Shown here: positions 39,901 to 52,285 of the stretch, piece by piece
Position numbering within the stretch: the stretch's first letter is position 1
How the letters are laid out: each line of letters starts with the position of its first letter
Assembly (NCBI RefSeq): GCF_004379255.2
Contig: NC_056046.1
Span: forward strand, 2,914,001-2,978,000
Origin: Salvia splendens
Lineage: Eukaryota > Streptophyta > Magnoliopsida > Lamiales > Lamiaceae
Reading direction: 5' to 3'
DNA length: 64,000 nt
The notes under the pieces: model-generated
The model's database searches: none
Told to the model about the DNA's origin: nothing
Seen by the model: the letters and a program-made list of their open reading frames with translations, nothing else
Position numbers and translations under genes: made by a program

Positions 39901-42201
39901 CTGTGAACCATTGTTTTAGCACGTTGTTCTTCTTGTATTAATTCTATATAAGTTTCAGCTTCTCCCAGACCAAGCAGCGAATCTCATGAACTTGACATCC
40001 AGATTATCCATTCCTTCAGCGAAGTCCCCAAAAGCTTCGTATGGTTTTCATTTGCCCGGCTATGAGAGCTATCCAGAAAATAATAGCTCCATCAAAATGT
40101 GAGTCTCCTATGATTTCTTCTTGTTAACCTTCTAGTTGGCGAATTTTCAAATTTCTGTTTTGGTGACAGGTTAGAAGCTGCAATGCAGAGGTTGACAAAT
40201 CTATGTTCTGTCCTGAATGACATGGAGCCTATATGTGTATTAAACCATGTTTTTGTTCTGAGAGAGGTAAGTGCCCCGTTTCGGTTGTATAAGTTGCTCA
40301 TTGGTTATAAATTTTAGATTATTATACCCGACTCCCTTCATTCTCAATTCGTTTCTCTTTGTGATGCAGTATATGAGAGAGTGCATCCTAGGGAATTTCA
40401 AAAGGAGATTGCTCACTGTCCTGAAAACCGATTCTGATCTTCAGAGACCTTCTGTCTTGGAGTCACTAATCTGTAGACATACTTCCATAGTTCATCTCGC
40501 AGAGCAACACGTAAGCATGGACCTCACCAATGGCATTCGTGAAATCCTCCTGGCTGAGACCTACTCGGGTCCTGTTTCTTCTCTACAGTTGTTTGAAAAA
40601 TCCGCTGAACAACAAACAGGCTCAGCTACTGAAGCTGTATGCAATTGGTACATCGAAAACATTGTTAAGGACGTGGCTGGTGCCGGAATCCTCTTTGCAC
40701 CTCTTCATCGATGCTTCAAGAGCACAAGGCCAGTTGGTGGATACTTTGCCGAGTCAGTAACTGACCTCATGGAACTGAAAGCGTTTGTTCGAACTTTTGG
40801 GAGCTACGGAGTTGACCGGTTAGATCGGATGCTAAAAGAGCACACAGCAGCTCTCCTGAACTGCATTGACACAACATTGCGTGCAAATCGTGAGAATCTG
40901 GAGGCAGTTGCAGGGAGTATGCATTCTGGTGATAGGATGGAAACTGAAGCGAATATCAAGCAGATAGTCGATATGGATACGATGGTTAGGTTCTGTATTC
41001 AGGCGGGGCAAGCCATTGCTTTTGATTCCCTTTTAGCCGAAGCTTCAGGCATTGTGCTAAAAGAAGGCGCTCCTCTGATTCATTCACTGCTAACGGGCGT
41101 TGCAAAACACTTACCTGATGAGATACCGGAAACCAAGGAGATCAGGAGAATGAGAAGAGTGGCAAACTCTGTAAACGTGTTTGGTGATCACGACTTCGCA
41201 TGGATTAGATTGATTCTGGAAGAGGTTGGGGGTGCCACTGATGGATCATGGAGCTTGCTACCCTATCTCTTTGCAACTTTTATGACATCTAACATCTGGT
41301 ATACAACTGCTTTCAACGTCGAAACTGGAGGCTTCAGCAACAACGTTCATTGTTTAGCCAGGTATGCAATAATCAATCACATATGAATGATCTTGGAATC
41401 TTGGGACTTAAATTTTTTTTATCAGGTGCATATGTGCAGTAATCGCGGGAAGTGAACTCGTAAGACTCGAACGAGAGTATCGACAGAAGCACTCTCTTTC
41501 TAATGGCCACATTAGTGAACCCTTGGACCCTGAGGCACCAAACTACTCTTCCATAGATGCAAGCATAAAATCCACAATGCAGCTTTTCATCAAGTTCTCT
41601 GCAGGAATAATTCTGGATTCTTGGAGTGAAAGCAATAGGTAATTTGAAAATGTCAGTGCGTGTGAGAGAGAGCTCTACATATGCTTATGTCGATTATACT
41701 GGTTTCTGCAGGTCTCACCTCATGGCGAAGCTAATCTTTCTCGACCAAATCTGCGAAATCTCGCCACACATTCCACGGAGCACGTTGGAGTCTCACGTGC
41801 CTTACACCATTCTCCGCTCCATCTACAGCCAATACTACTCGAATTCTGCCACTCCCTTCACACCAATAAGTGGTTCGCCAAGGCATTCTCCGGCCATGTC
41901 CCTGGCCCATGCCTCCCCTTCGCTGAGGGAACCACGTGGTGATTCAACTCCACAATCCAACACACACGACTCGGGCTATCCCAAACATTCGTCCACCCAC
42001 GGCCAAGATCAGTATGAGATGGACAATTTCAGCATGAGAAGCATTGACAGCAGAAATCGAAATGTCAGGCGATCTGGGCCATTGGACTACAACCTAAGCC
42101 GCAAATCAAAATTCGCGGAAGGGTCCACGTCAACTAGCACCGGTCCTAGTCCCTTGCCAAGATTCGTTGAGTCAAGATCTGGTCCTTTATCATATAAATG
42201 A
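33118..42201 (+). CDS. NAP1: NAP1, SCAR/WAVE complex subunit (Nck-associated protein 1)
   Basis: Twenty-three coding exons join in phase to 1381 residues, close to other plant NAP1 (GNARLED) proteins. Exon 1 is 33118-33522 (MAKSRPNFPAQDVLS, with the conserved WTEYLGPD). Exons 2-20 are short: 33629-33703, 33916-33996, 34212-34292, 34392-34474, 34724-34808, 34966-35091, 35238-35345, 35507-35551, 36143-36285, 36636-36768, 37998-38108, 38263-38341, 38638-38831, 38958-39103, 39292-39373, 39508-39618, 39745-39870, 39959-40098, 40170-40266. Then come 40370-41361, 41426-41638 and 41712-42201. The last exon is Ser/Pro-rich and ends SGPLSYK. In plants NAP1 pairs with SRA1/PIROGI in the WAVE complex that activates ARP2/3, shaping trichomes and pavement cells. 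Intron 4 has a GC donor; intron 11 holds two transposons. No lesions were found. Confidence 0.95.
36924..37628. mobile_element. Non-autonomous transposon with long TIRs in NAP1 intron 11
   Basis: The left end (GGGTTGTGATCAATTGAGAT, then TTTTTAGCCTAATTGAGAAT) and right end are inverted copies over more than 60 bases, continuing into a shared CCACTCATTTT segment. The ends abut TATATA. The interior has T-rich and A-rich arms and a set of about 20-bp repeats around TGTCAACTACA, followed by GACATTTGATGTGCAGG repeats. There is no coding capacity. Superfamily uncertain. Confidence 0.75.
37635..37955. mobile_element. Second MITE adjoining the first in NAP1 intron 11
   Basis: It starts GGGATGTATTCATTTCCTTT and ends GAATAACGATCCCC, both against TATATA. 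The subterminal parts GATTTTTTCATCCGACGGTT and CGTTGATGAATGAGATCTAA are related in inverted orientation. A 59-bp unit is tandemly duplicated inside (37741-37858). Confidence 0.65.
37741..37858. repeat. 59-bp tandem duplication inside a MITE
   Basis: The units starting AATGCA(A/G)ATTTTCAGTTG occupy 37741-37799 and 37800-37858 and differ by one base that I can see. A further partial start (AATGCAGATCATC) follows. Confidence 0.85.
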
Positions 42202-42768
42202 AGATAGATGATTCGTAAAGCAATTTTGTATATTTGGTTCAACTCAAATCATCATTATTATTCCTTTTTCAAGGATGTATTAACATTGTTTATCTTATTC
42301 GGCCTATGTAAAAATTATAGTTTTATTCAGATAGAGAGAACTAATAGTCTGTTTTTTACTACAAATAACGCAGTTAAAAACTAAAGATTTTAATTTCTTT
42401 TGAATTTAATTCTTCTAAAAATGTAAGAGTAAATTCATAGATTTAAATGCAAAATAATTGGATAGTAGTAGTAACAATTATGATTGCACATGCATTTTAG
42501 AATTTCAGTATTTGATGAAAAGGCTCTATAAACGTAACACACCACACAATTCACTCTCAGAGATGATCATATTATTTATATTCTTGGCTCACTGTAATTT
42601 CACTATCTAACTTCTTTTGGTTTCAAAGTTGAGAAAGAGAACTATATAAAATTCATATACATATATAGAGTATGTATTCTACTACTACAACATAAGATGA
42701 GATCTAGTTATAGTTTACATCCCACCATAACAGAGGTAACACTTAACATTACTACCGAATTTGTGCCG
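42202..42768. other. Convergent 3' flanks of NAP1 and sulfiredoxin
   Basis: AT-rich, tail-to-tail intergenic sequence that should contain both 3' UTRs. No other feature was seen. Confidence 0.5.
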
Positions 42769-44108
42769 TCAGCGAAGGTGATGCCTAAAACATAAAAATG
42801 AAGCAGGATTAAATGATACAACAAGTTGAATGATCGATAGAGAATACCAAAACTCAGGAGTACCTTAGTGTTTCCTTTGTCCCACGTCGAACTTTGCAAC
42901 GTATGGTCGGCAGCCCTAGCCGCTGGTGAGCTTCATACCGATGGCAGCCGGAAAAACCTCCAGAGATACAAATCACAGGTGAATAGCTCTAAAGGCCATA
43001 ACAAAATATCTTGAATAAGTTAAGCGAATGCAATACATACCATAATATTCACCATCTACCTGAAGCACGTCTATCTGCACAAGAGGTAGAAAGATTATAA
43101 TCTAATGAGATGCCTATTCCCCCAAAATCCACAAGCCCTACTTGAACAAAAACTCGTCTTCCTAATCGTGGAATGTGGATAAGAAACTACTACTACTACT
43201 ACTATAAATGCCTATATATGAGTATTATCTCTAACAGCGAGCAAGATCTTTTTGCATAGCCTCAACGTGGCATAAAAAGGGGGGAGATATCGAGCTTACA
43301 GGTACTTGAAGCCCGATTTCACTAATGCTATCCATGAGTTCCTTCACCTTTTGAGGGTCGTTGGATCTCGTACGCATGAGAGGTCTCCGGATTTTATCCA
43401 GAGGAAGTTCAAGAATCACTGGCCCTCCCTGTTGAGGCACAGTAGGAGGTGATCCTGGAATCCACAAATCACCGACAAATTAGATTCGCAACACTTGATC
43501 TATTACACAACAAATCAATAATCTCATTTATCTACCGTAGGATAAACCAACTAACTAGCTATTGTATTGACCTCAATTTCCAGTGCAATGTGAAATAACA
43601 AGCACAAGCAACAAAATTGATTTCAATGAAGATCCTAACACAACTATAACTAGAGACTACAAAAATATGAAATTGTTTCCCTTGCTGAAGTCATAATAAA
43701 GGAACAAAGATTACATTTTTTTTGCAAACGTAATGTAACAATATGAAACAAAATCCAGCAGCTCATGTGTCACTAGAGAACATCAATACAAACACTTTAC
43801 CCCAAAATTGAAAAAGAATATAATTAAAAGCTTCTCTAGCTAATTCAAATTAAGGGAATCCCATGATTTAAGTGACTACAATCTTGCAATTAGGATATTG
43901 AAAAATTATGGGTCTAGACAGACAAGTTGCCCAGAATCTTAAATGTGAAAATCGAGAAATCATTTATCTAAGAGTGAAGATAATTTCAATTGATGAGAAA
44001 ATCGATTGGGGATGATAATGTGAGATGAGAATTACCATTAGAGGAAGTAGAGGCAGAAACGGAAACTGCTCTGAAATTGTTTGGAAGATTGAGTAGAAAA
44101 TTTGCCAT
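42769..44108 (-). CDS. SRX: Sulfiredoxin, plastid/mitochondrial type
   Basis: Five exons (44108-44036, 43454-43300, 43074-43041, 42957-42864, 42784-42769) join in phase to 123 residues, matching the usual size of plant sulfiredoxin. A short N-terminal targeting region (MANFLLNLPNNFRAVSVSAS) precedes VILELPLDKIRRPLMRTRSN (phosphate/ATP-binding Arg region), a ParB-like helical part (VKELMDSISEIGLQVPIDVL) and the catalytic FSGCHRYEAH, whose Cys attacks the sulfinic phosphoryl ester. The C terminus is TIRCKVRRGTKETLRHHLR. The enzyme uses ATP to reduce over-oxidised 2-Cys peroxiredoxins. The last exon carries only about five codons (HHLR and stop). No lesions. Confidence 0.95.
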
Positions 44109-45284
44109 TGTTTCTCTGCTTGATCTTTACATACACAAGTTGTAGTAGTATTAATCTATGTATGTGTATATGAGTGAGTGGATACGATTAGCTACAATTT
44201 TGAAGAGGAATCTCTAAATCATTGAGTGAAATATCCCCTTAATTGAGATATGAAAGAAAGAAAACGAGTTTTACGTTTAATCATTGAGTGAAATATCCCC
44301 TTATTTTATTTTGTCTTTATTAATTTTATTTAAAAAAAATCAAAAGAACAGATTTCGACATTAAAAAGCAAAATGATTAAAAAAACAATTATAACCCCCG
44401 ACAAAAGAAAAATCTAACCACCACAATTTCATTCATCAATTGAGGATCTTTTTCTCTTTTTTTTTCGTTTTATTTTATTCTAGCTCGTTTTTGTTTTCAA
44501 ATAAAGAGTGAAGACCATTTTAATAGGAGAGATATTTAAGAAAAAATTTCCTCATAGAGGCGAAATTTTTCGGTATGAAGTTTAGGAAAGGGATGTTGAG
44601 TGTGTTAAATAAATAAATAAAAAAGTACGAGAGGATAAAGTAAAAAGTGAATAAAGTAGATGAAATAAAGTAAGAAAGAGTAACGTAAGAAATAAGAAAA
44701 AGTTAGTATATATGGAAATGACTCAATTATAAGGGAATTGAGGGAGTATTAGTTGAAGTATAATTAGTTTAGTAGAAAACGAAGCTTCCCTTAAGGAGAA
44801 AAATATTATCAAAAATAAAAATATATACTCCCTCTGTCCCGCTTTAGCAGTCCCAGTCACTTTTGAGCACTCGTTTTGTAAAAATGATAATAAATAGTTA
44901 AATTGGAGAAATGGTAAAGTCCGAGAGAGAATAATGTAGAGAAGAGTCTTATCTACGTTATACTCTCTTGTACTTTTACGATTTCTCCACTTTAACTATT
45001 TATTATCATTTTCACAAAACGAGTGCTCAAAAGTGACTGAGACTGCTAAAGCGGGACGAAGGAGTATTATTTTTACACGATGAATCAAAATATAAAAATA
45101 ATAAATAAAGTAGTGTAGTCTTCGAAAACTAGGGAGGAGTAGAATTATTTAATTATGTAATGCATAAAAACACACACACATATATATACATCTTCAACAT
45201 ATGTGGAATGCCGAGTTTATGTTATACACACTTATTTCATAAACCATAATCTCTATCACGTGACAAGCACGTGCACCAAGGCGC
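44109..45284. other. Intergenic region with a palindromic MITE
   Basis: It holds the sulfiredoxin promoter (left) and the ankyrin-gene 3' flank (right). AATCATTGAGTGAAATATCC is present twice (44217-44241 and 44279-44303, 62 bases apart). GGGAGTA near 44741-44747 may be one end of another degraded Stowaway. The large palindrome 44826-45066 is listed separately. Confidence 0.55.
44826..45066. mobile_element. Near-perfect palindromic Stowaway MITE
   Basis: Left TACTCCCTCTGTCCCGCTTT and right AAAGCGGGACGAAGGAGTA are inverted copies. The inverted symmetry continues through almost the whole element: about 120-base arms with only a few mismatches. A transcript through it would fold into a long hairpin. 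TA flanks are present. Confidence 0.9.
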
Positions 45285-48200
45285 CTACGAATGCAGGCGT
45301 CCATCGGAGCGAAACAACCAGGTGCAGCTATACGTGCAGCTTAAGATAGTCCTCAACAAAGGATACTTCAACACCACAAACATCGCCGGCACAATCACCA
45401 GAAACATCAGCAGCAGCGCCACCGCCACCCACCCGTGCTCGAAAAACAGCAAGCACGAGCAGAACGCCACCATCATCGCCACGATCGAGAAGAAGAGCGT
45501 CGCCACCCCCACCACCATCCAGAACGGCAGCTTCACCATGAAGTCCTCGTCCGAGTACCGCGACGTCAGGATGGACAGGAACATCAGCATCGACGTCAGC
45601 GACGACAGCGTCGCCACCGTCTCCGCAACTGGGAACACCACGAACATTTTCCTCTTCTCCAGGATCGGGGCGCCTCTTCCGTCGTACCCGCCGGGGACCG
45701 TGAAGGCTGCCGTGTACACCACCGTCGCTATCAGCATCGTCACCAGCATGCACGATTTCGCAGTCTGCTTCATGAATTTCTCTGCATCCGCACGCAGATT
45801 TTTGTGCTCGGACATGAATAGCTCGTGGGGCGTTTGGTTTTCCGAGTTCTTCTTGTGTCGGAATGCGGGCCGGACGAGCTTCTCCACAACCTGACAAGTA
45901 AGAACACCAAAATATCAGGAACTCCCTCCCTCTGTCCCATTAGAAATGAAACATTTTTCTTTTTGAGTTGTCCCATAAAAAATGAAACGTTTCAACAACA
46001 TCATCTCTACTTTTTCTCCTCTCTTCGTTAACTCACAAAACAACCCTACATAAAATCCCGTGCCGAAATCCAAATGTTTCATATTTATTGGGACTGAGGG
46101 AGTATATACCAAACTACCCCTATATATGTGTAGTATATAAATTAATGTTTCTATAATGAAAAACCTCGTACCTTGAACCACAACACTTCCCGTTGCATCT
46201 GCCAAGGTGCACCAGGAATGTTGTCGAGCTGATTTTGAGGTGCTAATTTTCCAGCCAAGTGCAATATGTTGTTACCATCGTCATCTATGTATGATGCTAC
46301 CAAATCTTTGGTACCACCCAGCTCTAACATCAAGCTGAACACTCTGTTATAGCGACGCCGAACTGCAACATGAAATATGCTATGCTCGTCTTGGTTTACT
46401 TTGTATAGTAAATTATGGTCCTTCTTGAATAGCTCTACCAAGAATTCATCGTTTCCCGCTTCCGCTGCTATAAAAAATAATTGCGCAGATACATGACCGG
46501 TACCTGCTTCAACATCTTCTTTACATGATTCCGCAGCTTCCCACAAACAATCCATTAATGTGTAGGCATCCCCCTTTTCTGCATTCACGTCGTCGGTCTT
46601 TGACATATTCATGTAGTTCAGCACTGAAAATATTGGGTAAGCAACATCTTGTTACAAAAAAAGAGAAAATTACTCTCTGCCTCAATTAACTTTGCTCATA
46701 TTTGAACACTGACCTTTTCTCATAATGTTGTCCCAAAATCCTTGGCCATTGTCACTAGAAAAATCCACAGATTTTCGCGCAAGCACTTGCAACGGTGTCA
46801 GGCCATTTGCATCTTTAGCCAAAGCTAACGTTTCATCACCTCTCACAATTTTTATAGCAAAATCTAATTAATAAACACAAATAATATTATATAATTATTT
46901 AAAAAATAAAAAAAAATTAAGAGTTACCCACTTTCGCTACTTGTTTAGTGAACATTACCATACAACCCTGAGTCGATTGCTGACGTTAGCAAGTCAGCCT
47001 TTTCTAGTTGGGTCCAAGATGCGATATTAGAGGGAATGAGGAGAAGTTCAGCCATTTCACCAAATCCTTGCAATGCAGCCATGTAGAGGGGCCAAACTCC
47101 TTCATCACCCTTAACTTTTGCCAAATCTGGATTTTTTCTCAACATTAATTGAGCAATTCCAATGTGGCCACCAGCTGCAGCAAAGCATAGTGCAGTGCAC
47201 CCTTTCTCATTCTGAATTGCCAAGTCTTCTCTTTCCATAACCTCTAACAATTTTGAGACGAAATCTTGACGGCCTTCGACAGCAGCTATGTGCAATGCGA
47301 TTTCACCTCCTTCTGTTATGGGATGTTTGATCAAGTTTTTGTCTCTGAAGTGATCTTCGGCTGCAGCGCAGTCACCCTTGAGTGCGGCTGCGTGCAACAC
47401 AACTTCCCGGCTCGGTGGTTTTCTTCCGCCTGCTCAAACGTTTGAGAAGGATTTGTTAAATTACATGAGATTTTTAGGTGCTTGTTGAGTATAAAAAAAA
47501 ATAAATAAATATTTTAATGAGGAAAAAGAAGAGATAAATTTTATTCTAAATATGGAAAGGAAGCATCTTGGTTGAAACAAATTAACAATTAAAAAAAGGT
47601 GTGCCTGAATGAGATGACGAATGGAGTAATAGACAAGGGGCAGTGTCCGTTTCCACGTAATGAAAGTGTTGTTAGAAATATAAGTAGTCATTGCTATTAC
47701 AACTAAACAAAAGTAAGAAAATACAAATATTCAAAATAATTTAATAAAGGTTACAAGAAAGCAAATTATTGTCTTTAAGTCAAGTCGAGATATCTCTCTG
47801 TAGGAAGGAATATATCTCGACTATTCTTCACAGAAATGTATATATGTAACTTAATATATAGTCAAGAACTAAGTAACACAACTAATGCTGTTAATATGCA
47901 AGCTAAGACGGTAGAAAATACATGAGAGAGAACTGAGAAAATGAAAGATTATGACATCAAACCAATAATAATTTCACATGGTTATAAGAATGAAAAGCCA
48001 AATAACATGGCTTTTCATAAACACAATTTTACAGTAAAGGTCTTGTCGTATGTGGTGATGTCGTAAATCATTGAAAACGAGTTATTAGAATTTAGGATTT
48101 GGAATTGGGATATTATATGTATGATAGGCCATTTAAGTTAAGGGGGTCCATGTATAGGGTTTGTTCATTTGCAAAGGTGCTTGCTTGCTTTCTATTTTTT

Positions 48201-49485
48201 TTATATATACAATTTTAATTTTTCCGATCCAAAGTTGTTCATAATAAAAATATGCTTTCAGCGTCATACTATTAAAATCCTGGCTTGTCCCTTTTTTAAT
48301 TAACATATGGTTATGGTTGTTTTTCAATAAGATATTATTCACTATTTTATTTAATTCTCAACTTGCGGAAGTCTCTACTTTAACTTGAAAATATAACCAG
48401 AAATGAACTTTTTTTTATTATGGTACGTGAGTTTGCATACAACTGAAAAATAATTAAATTATCTTATAAATTTATCAACTTTTTGAAACAATAAACTCAA
48501 ATAATCATTAATATAGCAATTACTAATTCATGGAGGAGTACTATATAGTTATAAGAAATAACAATACAATAAAATCGAAAATGAATAGACAAGAAAATTG
48601 ATCGTGCATGAAACATTAAAGTTGAGTGATCAAATATAGTAGTATTGGTGTTACCGGTACCCCATAATCCATATTACATTTTTTTTAAATATCAACCTCA
48701 TTCAATCATTTACGATAAAAGTCTGCGTAAATCCGATTTGAAGAGTAAAAAATTACTCCATCTGTCCCATCGAAGATTGTCCACTTTCCTTTTTAGTTTG
48801 TCACAAACAAACTAACATACCAAATAAAACTGCATAGAATTCTGTGTCGCCCAAGGAAGGGGTCATCTTCCGTGGGACGGAGGGAGTAGTTAAATTTTGC
48901 TTGAAATTTTCCATCCAGAACCAATCTAGAACATGGAATTTTCATTAACGGCGAATCAACTTAGAAAGAATAAATATAGTTAGTTCAGTTTTACTACCTC
49001 GAATTTCCAACAACCAGAATAAAAATCAGAGTATGTTGACTCCTAGTCTATGTACCATAATAATTCCACTAGAAAATGTCGACAACTATATGCAATGACA
49101 AATCCATGACATGGAAAAATATCCTCATGCATAGATTCGTAATCAACTACTCTATCTTTGTCACTTTTAAAAATAATTATATATAAATAAATATAAGTAA
49201 TATACTTTTGTAGGTACAGTCGATATACACACCCATATAAATAAATAGTACTACTACATATTTTTACTGCTAGCATATTTTAAATATGTCATGAATTGGA
49301 AAGTAGATTTCGCGGTTAAAACCAGTTACCTGAGATAAAATTATGCGCTCTTAAGAATATGTATATAGTAGGTGAAAATTATGCGTGGAAATACCATAAA
49401 TCATGTTAACCTACTTACCATTTTGATTCTGATTTATTTCGTCGCGTCTCGATCTTCTCCGGGTTTTGGAGACAAAAATACCCAT
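45285..49485 (-). CDS. Ankyrin-repeat PGG-domain membrane protein (ACD6/ITN1-like)
   Basis: Five exons (49485-49419, 47429-46959, 46863-46714, 46623-46172, 45890-45285) join in phase to 581 residues. The N terminus MGIFVSKTRRRSRR fits an N-myristoylation signal (Gly2, Ser6) with following basic residues. Ankyrin repeats fill exons 2-4 (LHAAALKGD, ALHIAAVEGRQDFV, TALCFAAAGGHIGIAQLML, HVAVRRRYNRVFSLML, NNILHLAGKLAP). Exon 5 is the PGG domain: AKSCMLVTMLIATVVYTAAF, then TVPGGYDGRGAPIL, with four hydrophobic segments. Such proteins sit in plasma or ER membranes and act in defence or salt-stress signalling. Intron 1 is about 2 kb. Exon 5 is strikingly GC-rich compared with exons 2-4. MITEs lie in introns 1 and 4. 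The exact orthologue is not identifiable. Confidence 0.92.
45919..46104. mobile_element. Stowaway-like MITE in intron 4 of ankyrin gene
   Basis: ACTCCCTCCCTCTGTCCCAT at the left pairs with TTGGGACTGAGGGAGTA at the right. It is about 185 bp and begins only about 30 bases into the intron that separates the last two exons. Confidence 0.8.
48754..48888. mobile_element. Short Stowaway-like MITE in intron 1 of ankyrin gene
   Basis: TACTCCATCTGTCCCATCGA and CGTGGGACGGAGGGAGTA are inverted ends 135 bp apart. GAAGATTGTCC near the left is mirrored by GGTCATCTTC near the right. Confidence 0.8.
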
Positions 49486-50341
49486 GGATTCGATCTACAA
49501 AAGGTTGAAGGGGAAATTAATTCTTATACAATAAAATAATTCACAATTAATGCATCAATTAAACCTAAATTATTCTTCGAAATTCATAAAAATTCTCTAT
49601 CAAGAAGAAAAGAGAGAAACTGCGTACTGCTTTCAAGAGAGAGAGAGAGGAATTCAAGAGGTTTTTGAATTGAAATTTACCTTGAGAAGAAGGTGGAATA
49701 GTTCTCTCTAGTGAGTAGTGAGATGAGATGAAGTATTGTTGCAAAACCCTATTAATTATAAATAGTGGAAAAATTCATTTATCTTTTTTAATATTTTCAA
49801 GTGAGCTATACTGAAATCTCCTCGTAGTTTCTCACTGTTGTCGAGATATTCATTTATCAATTTTCCACAGGGTGTGGAAAAATCTTAAGCTAGCAAAAAA
49901 GACGATTCCAATAGATATATAGTGATAATAAATCAATAATACTTTAATGCGTTCATTGACCAATACTTTAATGCGTCCATAGACTTTGTGAATTAGTTTA
50001 ATTGCATCAACTCTTGGTCGATTGTTTGATCAAATCTATTTATCTATCTATATATAAAATGCGAGTTTTGGCCTTATTTTGAATATTTATGAATTTTGGG
50101 CAAACTTTTGAATATTTATAAATTTTGGCTTCTAATTGTAATTTTGTATTTAATTTGCGTATCATTAAACGTTGGATTTAGTCATGATATTGTAAGTGCC
50201 ATTACTCATAATTGTATTAATCATAATTCAATTTAAAAGTTTGACTGTACAAATTATACAAATTAAATTTCTACAGAAATTATACAAATTAAAACGTATA
50301 AATTGATTAACCCAATTGTATAAATACGAGATAATTCCACA

Positions 50342-50419
50342 ATTATTTCATACTAATAAACTTTTGATATACACACACTTATTATCTCATACTAATAAAC
50401 TTTTGATATACACACACTT
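50342..50419. repeat. 39-bp tandem duplication
   Basis: ATTAT(T/C)TCATACTAATAAAC is the start of a 39-base unit present at 50342-50380 and 50381-50419, differing by a single base. Confidence 0.85.
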
Positions 50420-50894
50420 TTCTAGAATGCGACATGTGCATATGCATACATGCACTATTAGTAATTTAGTATAAAGTAGTATTTATACAATATTATTTGT
50501 GTCTGACACTATAATAATATATTGATAAATTATTATGCATATGTCTTCAGTTACTAGCTAGGAGAGACATAATATCATTAAATTGGGAAATTGGTGCATT
50601 ACTCATTCATTTGAAGTAACGGAAATTGTTGCCCATTGCATTTTCTAAAAGTTATTATACATACAATAGTTTATATTATTGCATTCTTAACTATATTTAA
50701 CATTTAACGCCTAAAACCCCTAATTTTGTTTCCATTTTCACTACCGAAATTGTTGTTTTAAAATTTATTTTGAACAATTTGTAGGGATTAATATTGTGAA
50801 AGTTGAAAGGTTTTTAAATATCTTTATAGTAAATGGAGGAAATTGAAAGGTTTTAGAATAGCCCCCAATTCATTTGTTTGGACTATAAATACAT

Positions 50895-51605
50895 GACAAT
50901 TGATAGTTTCTAATTCCTTCAACCTGCTTTTTTTCTATAAAAATTTTGCTTGATTTTGGGTATTCATTCTGAATCTTCTATATATTATTTTTGCTTTTAA
51001 TTTTAATATATATTTATACATTATTATTATGGCATAAGTTCATGTTGCCATCAAATAATTTTCTAAACTAGCATCAAATTAAAATATATGTGTTTATACT
51101 GTTATTATTTTTTGCTTAAAAGTTCTTATATAGATGGAGGCAATGGAGAAGATGACACTAGCACGGGGCGACGAAAGTGCTGGAGATTGTGACCGAAAAA
51201 GGTGAGGCTATTGGAGATAGAAACAAGGGTTTAGGTTTGGGAGAGAGTAGATGACAATTGATAGTTTATAATTCACTCACTCGCTATATTCTGCAAAAAT
51301 TTTGCTTGATTTTATGTATTCTTCTAAATCTTCTACATATTGTTTTTGCTTTTAATATATATATTTATACGTTGTTATTATGGCATAAGTTCACGTTCTC
51401 ATTAAATAATTTTCTTAATTAGCATCAAACTTAAATATATGTGTTTATAACATATTGTTAATACGTATATTATTATATTTTTGCTTAAAGTTCTTATATA
51501 GATGGAGACAATCTGACACGATGAAAAAGATGACACCGGCGCGGGGCGATGAAAGTGTTGGAGATTATGACTGGAAAAGGTGAGACTATTAGAGATAGAG
51601 ACAAG
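50895..51605. repeat. About 357-bp tandem duplication, two copies
   Basis: Copy 1 is about 50895-51253 and copy 2 about 51254-51605. Both begin GACAATTGATAGTTT and continue ATTTTGCTTGATTTT, ATTATGGCATAAGTTCA, then a GC-richer end (GATGGAG, CGGGGCGA(C/T)GAAAGTG, GGAGAT). Scattered differences show an older duplication. No convincing open frame exists. Confidence 0.8.
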
Positions 51606-51806
51606 CGGATAAAAAAGGTTGGGAATAGAAATAAGATGAATGCGTATTGGAAAAGAAGAGAAGATGGGGGCGGGTTAATTCTTAATTAGAACTCCACTGA
51701 ACTTTTTTATTAATTCTAATTAGTTGGTCATTTGTTTTATTGAGAAACTTTTGCTGGATTTACTAAGCAGTATATTTCTACAAAAAATGAGACACCATAT
51801 TCTCGA

Positions 51807-51944
51807 TTTTGGTAATGATTTTTCAAATATTGCAAGAGGTTGTAGCATTCAAAAAATAAACATAAATAAAAGACATTTTGGTAATAATTTTTCAAATATT
51901 TCAAGAGGTTGTAGCATTCAAAAAATAAACATAAATAAAAGACA
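51807..51944. repeat. 69-bp tandem duplication
   Basis: The unit TTTTGGTAAT(G/A)ATTTTTCAAA and so on occupies 51807-51875 and 51876-51944 with about two differences. It keeps a short open frame by chance because 69 is a multiple of three. Confidence 0.9.
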
Positions 51945-52285
51945 TTTTTCGTATATATATTTATTCATGAATTTTTAAAAACAATAACACCATCCCCCTA
52001 AAATCTAGTATTTCAAAGGATAAAGGGAAAGGTTTTCATGCAGAATCTTTCTTTCTCTAACTACTAAACCCACTACTTGGGATTGCCAGCCTCTCTTTCC
52101 ATTATATACCACCTTTCCTGTTTTTCCAAGGGCAAAAGTAAGTCAAAAATTTACCTAAATTTGTTAATTAATAATATATTTATTCTAATTTCTTATTTAT
52201 TTAATATGGTAAATAAATGACTGGAGATGAATGATTACAAATATCCTTTTTCATATTTCTATTTCGTGGAGACTATTAAAATGAC

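Noticed and set aside
45271..45894. Long open frame (about 207 codons) on the plus strand opposite the last ankyrin-gene exon, and a second Arg/His-rich frame there
   Set aside because: They are antisense shadows of a GC-rich exon. The minus strand encodes a clear PGG domain with membrane segments; the plus frames have repetitive, unnatural composition.
51724..51978. 84-codon open frame in the gene desert
   Set aside because: It is produced by a 69-base tandem duplication that preserves frame by chance; no resemblance to any protein family.
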